Source: Cephalotus follicularis
Taxonomy: Eukaryota; Streptophyta; Magnoliopsida; Oxalidales; Cephalotaceae
Reading direction: 5' to 3'
Length of the DNA stretch: 64,000 nucleotides
Assembly: GCA_001972305.1 (NCBI GenBank)
Contig: BDDD01001671.1
Coordinates: 163,788-227,787, forward strand
A program made the translations under genes and the position numbers. Every line of letters begins with the position of its first letter. Positions within the stretch are counted from its first letter, which is position 1. Shown piece after piece: positions 57,529 through 64,000 of this stretch. The notes beneath the pieces are model-generated. The model saw nothing but the letters and a program-made list of their open reading frames with translations. It was not told the DNA's origin and made no database searches.

Positions 57529-59156
57529 CTTGGGAGCAACCAAGGAACATATTGGAGGTTCACAATTTTCTTGGTTTGGCTGGCAATTATAGGAGGTTCA
57601 TCGGAGGGTTCTCCTCAATAGCCGTTCCTCTGTCAAATTTGACGAAGAAGGTGGTGAAGTTCATTTGGTTGGACGCTTGTGAGAATAGTTTCATGGAGTT
57701 GAAGCATAGGTTGACGTCAACTCTAGTGCTAGTTCTTCCTTCTGCAGGTGTTGATTTTGTGGTTTACAGTGACGCTTCTAAGAAAGGGCTAGGTTGCGTG
57801 TCGATGCAAGAAGGCAAGGTGATAGCTTATGCTTCTCGATAGTTGAAGGCCCACGAGCATAACAATCTTACCCATGATCTAGAGTTAGCAGCAGTGGTCT
57901 TCGCGTTGAAGATTTGGCGCCATTACCTGTTTGGAGAGGTTTGTCAGATCTCTACCGACCATCAGAGTTTGACGTATCTGTTTTCCCAGTAGCATCTCAA
58001 CATGAGGCAGAGAAGATGGATCGAATTGATCAAGGATTATGATTGCACCATTGAGTATCACCCAGGCAAGCCTAACGTGGTAGCCGATGCACTGAGCAGG
58101 AAGTCTTTCATTCCCCTTGCACATGCTCAGACGATCTATTTGCCATTCTTGGAGCAATTAAGATCCTTGGGTGTAGTGTTGTCTACTGAGGATAATGGTG
58201 CAGTGGTAGCTTCTCTTCGTGTGAGGTCAGTTTTGGTTGATCAGATTCATGGGGCCCAAGAGAAAGATTGGAGATTGGTTAAGCTCATGAAGCAAGTCCG
58301 AGAAGGAGCACGGACTGACTTCCACATCAGAGAGGATGGTGCTCTGATGTTTGGGCCGAGGATATGCGTGCCGCATGAGGTAGAGCTTAAGAAAGAGATT
58401 TTGGATGAAGCTCATTGTTCTGCTTGGTCGATGCATCCTGGAAGTACCATGATGTATCATGATCTTAAGTCCCACTACTGGTGGCATGGAATGAAGCGGG
58501 AAATTGCCAGGTTCGTGGCAAGATGCCTGACTTGTCAACAGGTGAAGGCAGAAATATAGAAGCCGTCAGGTCTTCTACAGTCTCTTCCTCTCCCTGAATG
58601 GAAGTGGGATCATATTTCTATGGATTTCGTCTCAGGATTTCCCCTGACACAGAGGAAACACAATGCCATAAGGGTCATAGTGGATCGACTGACCAAGTAG
58701 GCTCACTTCTTGCCAATACGGTTGGTGTATAGCTTGGAAAGGTTGGCGTTGTTGTGTGTGGACGAGATCATCAGGTTGCATGGAGTCCCCAGCAGTATTA
58801 TTTCGGACAGAGATCCCAGTTTCACTTCGAGATTTTGGCACAGCTTGCAAGCAGCGCTGGGTACAGAGTTGCGACTCAGTACAGCGTATCATCCTCAGAC
58901 TGATGGGCAGTCCGAGCAGACAATCCAGATTCTTGAAGATGTGTTGAGAGCCTCTGTGATGGATTTCAAGAAGAGTTGGGATTCTCGGCTGACCTTGATC
59001 GAATTCGCCTACAACAACAGCTACCAGACTAGCCTTGGTATGGCACGGTATGAAGCTTTGTATGGCAGGCGTTGTAGGACTCCGTTGTGTTGGGATGAGG
59101 TCGGTGACCGTAGGTTGTTAAGTCCCGAGATGGTGAAGATATGGCATAGAAGCTGA
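57529..59156 (+). pseudogene. pol: Element I RNase H and integrase
   Basis: The connection reads VHNFLGLAGNYRRFIGGFSS. RNase H has [14 protein letters not shown], the AYASR/stop/LKAHE site, [20 protein letters not shown] and MRQRRWIELIKDYD. Integrase has the zinc domain AHCSAWSMHPGSTMMYHDLK ... VARCLTCQQVK. Its core has [31 protein letters not shown] and SEQTIQILEDVLRAS, so all three catalytic acidic residues are present. One frame is kept from 57552 to 59156, with stops at 57840, 57990, 58557 and 58698. At 59150 the frame shifts just after SPEMVK. Confidence 0.9.
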
Positions 59157-59662
59157 AGCTTATCCGAGAACGATTGCTAGCAGGGCAAAACAGGTATTAG
59201 AGTTATGTTGACTAGCGTCGCAAGGATTTGGAGTTCTCTGTGGGAGATAAGGTATTCCTCCGTGTATCGCCATACACTGGAGTGATTCGTTTTGGTAAGC
59301 GTGGCAAGCTTAGTCCAAGGTATTTATGTCCTTTTGAGGTTTTGAAGAGGATTGGGCCAGTGGCCTATCGTCTGGCCTTACCTCCAGAGTTGGCTCATGT
59401 TCACAATGTCTTTCACGTTTCTATGTTGAGGAAGTATGTGGCTGACCCTTCTCATGTTTTGGAATCCTTGGTGGAGTTTTTCGAGGAAGATTTGCCGACC
59501 TTAGCTTATGAAGAAGTACCTGTGAAGATTTTAGATCATTGAGATCAGGTCTTAAGGTGTAAGACCATCCCTTCAGTGAAGGTCCTATGGAAAAACCAAG
59601 TAGCTGAGGAAGCTACCTAGGAATGGGAAAAGGAGATGAGGAGTTGTTACCCCGGCCTTTTT
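59157..59662 (+). pseudogene. pol: Element I integrase C-terminus and chromodomain-like tail
   Basis: The segment reads LKLIRERLLAGQN, then from 59228 [20 protein letters not shown] and [20 protein letters not shown], the typical integrase C-terminal domain. The tail reads EVPVKILDH, a stop at 59540-59542, then KVLWKNQVAEEAT, a stop at 59618-59620 where relatives have tryptophan, and EWEKEMRSCYPGLF. It corresponds to the tail of T and G, with two nonsense changes. Confidence 0.85.
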
Positions 59663-59701
59663 GGTGTTTCAATGGGAAATTCCAAGGACGCAATTTCCTA
59701 T

Positions 59702-59712
59702 GGTGGGGAGGA
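59702..59712 (+). promoter_or_regulatory. Polypurine tract of element I
   Basis: GGTGGGGAGGA precedes the LTR TGTGACG. The upstream block AAGGACGCAATTTCC is the shared pre-tract motif. Confidence 0.82.
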
Positions 59713-62447
59713 TGTGACGACCCAGGTCCAATTTGGGCAATGGACTCTTTGGTTTTGGGGCCTGGAAATTTTCTTTTCTTTTGGACATGTTGGGCCTCGT
59801 GGTTTGGGCTTTGGTTGTTTGGTTTTGCTGATTTCTTTTGCCTTGCTGGTTTTTGCGCGTTGACGCTGGTGTAGAAGAAGTGTGCATGTGGGTGTGGTAG
59901 GTTGTGTAAGGAGTTTCAGTGTTCCATCTTGTCAAGCACACAACTCTCACGTCAAGCAGTATAATCAGTAAAGACCCATTGTTGAATCGGTCGTTGGTGC
60001 CAGAAGTGTGTTAGTTAAGAGAAGCGTAAGTTCTCTATGCTTTCTCTTCTTCTTTCTTCTGAAGTTTCCTTTGGTGAAGGCGAGTTAGGTTTGAAGATCT
60101 TGAACTTCGAGTTCGTTGAGGTGAGCTCTTCCTTTCTTCATCTTCTTTCTTCTGTTAGCTTGGCAATGTGCGTGCTAAACCTCCCGTTTACAGTGGAGTC
60201 ATAGATGGCAGTGGTGATCGTGGTGATCAAGGGTGAGGTGTTGAGCGTTGGGGATGGTCAGGATGACTATCCGAGGAGATAATCATGCATTGTAGGCTAT
60301 ATGCATGTTTTCCTCTATTTTTGTGCAGACTTTGCTAAGTCTATATTGTTCTTATTCTTGTAGCCGAGAAGCCAAGCATGGATCCTGAGCTATAGGACAC
60401 GTGTGTGGATGTGTGCGGTTAAGTGCTGAGTGGGACATTCCTTTCTTTTACTTTGAAACAGTTGAGAGTCTTAACCTTATTTTGTGTCCTCGGTTATATG
60501 CTACTGCTATCCATGGTGTCCTTCTTCTGGGAATTGTTCTTCCTTATTATCTTGACATATTCTTGTTGATATTGATTTCTGAGCTGTGGTGGGCTTGAGG
60601 TTCTTGGGTTGATATGTATTATCCCCTCTTTATCATTTATATGTCATGCTTGTTGATACCATGTGTTGTTGGTTCTGGATACTGGTTACTGGGGCTTGTG
60701 AGGACCATTATAATGCTTCTCTATGGGATTCTCGATGAAGGACGGTTTGGGGAGGTGATTCGCTGACCTTCCTAGTCGAAGTTCTCATACACGATTGCCG
60801 ATGAGGGTGGTGCCTTAGTGGTGATTCGCTGGCCCCGCAGTTGATGTTCGTGATCTGCTTTTCTCCTAGAGGCTAGGGTCAACACTGATCAGTCGGCACC
60901 TCTGGTGGAAGACCAAGACTTGTGGCTCTCTGTATCGATACATGGCAGGTGGTGCACTCCCTCCAAGCCTATGATCTTCATCTCCAGTTCCGGGAATTGT
61001 GGAGATTTCCGCTGTGAAACTCGGCGCTAGCAAATGTATTGGATATGGCCGAGGTGAAAGGCCGAGGTGATTTGGTAATATGGCATTTACCAGTATTCCT
61101 CTGATGAATTGGTCCCTGGAGTCTAAGATCCTTTTTTGTTTGGCCCTCGGGAAATTGGTTTGGGATGCTTTACCTTACTTATGTCTCTCTTTCTATTGTT
61201 TCTCGGCATTGTTGATTTCCTATATCTCTTGCTATGTTTTTATGCTCCAAGTAGTCTTTTGATTCTTGTTGAGTACTCTCGGATGGTGAGCCGAGGTGAG
61301 TTTGTTGGCCTGTTGGGGCATAGCCTTTTGTTCTCGGCGTCTAGCATTCGTCTGGCGCCTAAGGAATGCTTTCTTTCCCCTCTCACTGGTCTTTGGACTA
61401 ACCCCCTCCCAGGTTGTTTTGCAGTTGAGGAAGCAGGTGACGTTTCCTTCTCGTCGGACCACGCCAAAGGATTTTTTCGAGGTAGACCGCGGAGCAGGCA
61501 CCTCCCCTGGACTTCAGAGCTACTTTCCCTTCATGCATTTGGGACATTCTTTTGGGTAGTTTTGTAATTTTTTTGTAACCAGTTATGTATAAACCCCTGA
61601 TGGATATTGATGTATAATCATTTTTATGATTTATGGAAATGGTATTTCCTTCTCAGCTTTTGTTCCCTTAGTGATGCTTGAGGTTTAGGTGGTGTTGGCC
61701 TTAATTCCGAGCTTTTGAGCCGAGGTAAGGACAAGTGTTTATGCTGAGGATGTGGTCGGGCATTGGATCGATCTTAGGATAGATCTTGGTGCATGGCAGG
61801 CTTCCTCGGCAGGAAGTCAGACCATCTCAGTCATTGTTAGGGCATGTTCTTGGTCCTAGGGAAGTAGATGTCATACCATTAGGTTAGTTGGTAGTCCTCG
61901 GATGTGAGGGGTGCAGGGATCTTAGTTGCCATATGTGTCTTTGGACGTTAGTGAGTCCTCGGACATTCATGCGTCCTTGGACGTTGGAGGATCCTCGGAC
62001 TTTGGGGTGTCCCCGGGCTTTTTGCGGGTCCTCGGGCATTTTGACGCACTTAGGTTCCCCAGGCATATAGCTCGCATTGAGGCCTGAGCGCGTAAGGTGT
62101 TATTTTTTTGCCGAGCTGAGGAATGTAGTCATTTGGTTCCTCGGGCTTTTTAGCAGACCTTGATGTTTTATTGTGTCCATGCGCGGAGCGCGTGTGGGGT
62201 TTCCTTGGGCTTAAGTGAAACAGAGCGTTTTGGTTCCCCAGTAGTTTCTTTAGGTCCTCTTTTCTTTTATTCCATGTGGTGTTAGGTGTGCTCAGCCCTG
62301 GCATTCTCGTCGGGCTTTTATGTTTTAGACGCCTGGAGTGATTTCTCGGTGTTTTTCGTCAGGTGTTTGGGTTTTGGAGCGTTGTTGGCAGGTGTGCCTT
62401 CCCCGACAGAGCTTGTCTCCCTAGTGGAATAGGAACGGGTCCTGTTA
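59713..62447 (+). repeat. Element I 3' LTR, about 2.7 kb
   Basis: It begins TGTGACGACCC, and the end GGAACGGGTCCTGTTA corresponds to the F LTR end. Its middle matches the fragment at 36200-37560. Near the 3' end (61900-62050) a short phrase, tcctcgga or tcctcggg, recurs about every 20-25 bp. I see no gene. Confidence 0.8.
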
Positions 62448-62780
62448 TGGGAGGTGAAAACTTGGCTACACCATAATAAACTATTCTAGTCAAAGGTTGA
62501 GTGTATTACAAGTTATCACATAGGTGTGAGAGAGAGAGAGAGCATGGGCGGCATGCATTATGTGTGCATTGAATGGCCAAATTTTTAGGTTGTGTTAGAC
62601 ACAACATTCGACCATTCCCCCCATTTCTAGACGCCCCATATTTTTCACTTAGTCACATTGAAATTGGTCAAAGGTGTAAGTGTTAGACACTCAAGCTCCA
62701 TTCCTTAGTATGGGCTTGTGTAGGAGAGTATGGGTTAGTATGACAAAAGCATGGGCAAGGGAATGGTCTCCCTTGCCTTG
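62448..62780 (+). other. Unassigned flank right of element I
   Basis: About 330 bp with no recognisable gene or repeat family. It includes a GA microsatellite at 62527-62542. Confidence 0.5.
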
Positions 62781-63095
62781 TGTTGACATTCATGTCTCAA
62801 TTCCTAATTTTGATGATAACACATTTGCCACTGATGAGTTTGTTTTGTGCAAGATAAACAATAACACAAAGCATACAAATCGTTTTTAAACAAGCTGTCG
62901 ACACCTATTTTCGAAGAGGCGACGTCTATGGGATTGTAAAGTTTGAAGGCGTTGAGAGTTACATAAAGGAGTCAACCACTTAAACGCACAAAGCGGCAGC
63001 ATTAAATCTTAAGGTGGCGACAATATAAGGCACAAGTTCAGCACATGAAGTCGACGCCTAAAATTAAGGCGGCGACACTTTGATCAAAGATTACG
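62781..63095 (+). repeat. Sirevirus-like LTR start, truncated
   Basis: It starts TGTTGACATTCATG, followed by ttttgatgataacaca, like the LTR at 13240. Units TGTCGACACC, GGCGACGTC and AGTCGACGCC lie at 62898-63060. The sequence passes into the ORF region without a visible LTR end. Confidence 0.5.
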
Positions 63096-63099
63096 ATAA

Positions 63100-63636
63100 G
63101 GTGTTATCTTATCAACGCACGATTTAAGGACAAAATTTCCTAAATGTGCATCAAACGGCTACAAGACTACTACAAAATTTCCTAAATGTGCATCAAACAA
63201 GGGAATACATTCCCGTGACTATTCAAGATTGGCCTATGGTAATGTCATTACCAAAATTCTTATGCATTTTGAAATTGAGCTAGAGGAGGAAGTGCATCAT
63301 GCTCTTCAAAGGGCTGACACTCTAGGAAAAGGGACACTTGGAAGAATGGGCTTTAAAAGACACAAAAGGCTTGGGACATGGATTCCAAGAAATGAAGATT
63401 CTAACAGAATAGATGACGAAGATGAAGGTAATGAAGAAGGTGAAGAAGTACAAGGTCAAGAGGAAATAGCTCCTGAAATTGCGAGTAGTCCTACTAATTT
63501 GTTTACTTCTAGTCAATTTGAACAGCTTATGCAAGCAATTCAAGGCCTTGAAACCAATCAACGAGATATGGCAAGAGACATAAAAAATATTAAAAGTAGA
63601 CAAATTAGACTAGAAAGAAAGTTGTTTGAACAATGA
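63100..63636 (+). CDS. Acidic ORF related to the putative plant transposon protein domain (partial)
   Basis: The frame is open from about 63100 and ends with TGA at 63634-63636. The middle, RLAYGNVITKILMHFEIELE, then LGRMGFKRHKRLGTWIP and an Asp/Glu-rich run (RIDDEDEGNEEGEEVQ), resembles the C-terminal part of the putative plant transposon protein domain (Transposase_32 in Pfam). That domain occurs in many plant retrotransposon ORFs; its function is unknown. The end (QLMQAIQGLETNQRDMARDI) looks helical. No good ATG is visible, and the codon before AYGN is TTG, so the N-terminus is probably lost. The segment KFPKCASN is present twice because of a short DNA duplication. I judge it a fragment rather than an active gene. 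Confidence 0.5.
   Translation, partial: GVILSTHDLRTKFPKCASNGYKTTTKFPKCASNKGIHSRDYSRLAYGNVITKILMHFEIELEEEVHHALQRADTLGKGTLGRMGFKRHKRLGTWIPRNEDSNRIDDEDEGNEEGEEVQGQEEIAPEIASSPTNLFTSSQFEQLMQAIQGLETNQRDMARDIKNIKSRQIRLERKLFEQ
63130..63199 (+). repeat. Direct repeat of 26 bp, 44 bp apart
   Basis: The segment beginning AAAATTTCCTAAATGTGCAT occurs at about 63132 and again at about 63176, in phase with neither coding period nor LTR structure. A slippage duplication is likely. Confidence 0.85.
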
Positions 63637-63822
63637 CTTATCGGAGATGACGGAATCGAAGATCACAATACCGATATTGAAGATCTAGGGGATGACGCTG
63701 ATCATATGGACGATTGACATTTTAAGTAGTTTGGTAGTATTACTTATATAAATAATGGATGTTGGATGATCTTTATTTAATTATGTATTACTCTCTTTAT
63801 TTGGTTTCCTTTTGATGATAAC

Positions 63823-63839
63823 AAAAAAAGGGGGAGAAG
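63823..63839 (+). promoter_or_regulatory. Sirevirus-type polypurine tract
   Basis: AAAAAAAGGGGGAGAAG follows ttttgatgataac, the phrase typical of the 3' end of Sirevirus internal regions. No LTR start is recognisable after it; 63840-64000 is AT-rich with short repeats (gttactgctgtagatcat, gcagggctgctag). Confidence 0.55.
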
Positions 63840-64000
63840 CTATTATGTTACTGCTGTTGCTATATTTTTTTTATTTTTGCAATTTTGATATTTATGATGT
63901 GTAGTGTTGTAGATCATGTTACTGCTGTAGATCATGTTACTGCAGGGCTGCTAGTGTTTATGCAGGGCTGCTAGATATTTATACTGTGTTGTTGAAATGT

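Larger units (their letters stand above)
54806..62447 (+). mobile_element. Element I: gypsy chromovirus lacking a recognisable 5' LTR
   Basis: Leader, gag, protease, RT, RNase H, integrase and chromodomain-like tail follow on the plus strand, then a purine tract and a full 3' LTR. The leader resembles that of F (gggttgtgcattgcatgcatct), and the primer site is only faintly visible (aagcagtggg near 54830). No F-type LTR precedes it; copia LTR sequence reaches to about 54800, so the 5' end is truncated. Confidence 0.82.

Noticed and set aside
61136-61567. Plus-strand open frame of 143 codons with hydrophobic runs
   Set aside because: It is inside the element I LTR and has no counterpart in the LTR fragment at 36200-37560.

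Overview
The window is plant nuclear DNA made almost entirely of long-terminal-repeat (LTR) retrotransposons nested in one another. I see no host gene, tRNA, rRNA or CRISPR array. The evidence is plant-type Ty3/gypsy chromovirus polyproteins (aspartic protease, RT with an FIDD box, HHCC/DD35E integrase, chromodomain-like tail), Ty1/copia polyproteins, tRNA-Met-type primer sites (TGGTATCAGAGC), LTRs of 2-3.3 kb, solo LTRs with 5-bp target duplications, and one 296-N assembly gap. A large, repeat-rich flowering plant genome fits best; I cannot name the species.

Layout, left to right. 1-6192: 3' part of gypsy element T (gag-pol, then a 2.75-kb LTR), inserted in a plus-strand LTR whose remainder is 6193-7586. 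7587-29656: minus-strand gypsy element E, broken open by (i) a minus-strand solo LTR of T's family (9114-12374, duplication aaagc), (ii) a Sirevirus-like copia LTR unit containing the gap (13240-15051), and (iii) plus-strand gypsy element F (16989-27479). F's gag is itself split by two solo LTRs (18297-20928 and 21088-23879). 29657-54805: two related copia elements head to tail, internal-LTR-internal-LTR. The second internal region is split by a block (35745-48210) holding LTR fragments and minus-strand gypsy element G. 54806-62447: gypsy element I, without a recognisable 5' LTR but with a full 3' LTR. 62448-64000: Sirevirus-like tail with a small acidic ORF related to the putative plant transposon protein domain.

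All pol genes are dead. E and F lost nearly all of pol by deletion and keep little more than gag. T has two internal deletions. Both copia elements lost the YVDD catalytic box. I carries many in-frame stops, and those whose ancestral codon can be inferred are transitions at CAG/CTG sites, as expected from CHG methylation and deamination.

The most unusual signal is shared by LTRs of otherwise different families: irregular clusters of short, near-perfect palindromes centred on GTCGAC (AAGCGTCGACGCTT, CAGTCGACTG, GACGTCGACGCC, GAGTCGACTC and decayed forms). They tend to sit about 0.13-0.3 kb and 0.8-1.6 kb from the LTR start. They do not code and are not explained by any standard LTR feature. 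Family relationships were judged by eye from the sequence, without alignment software.
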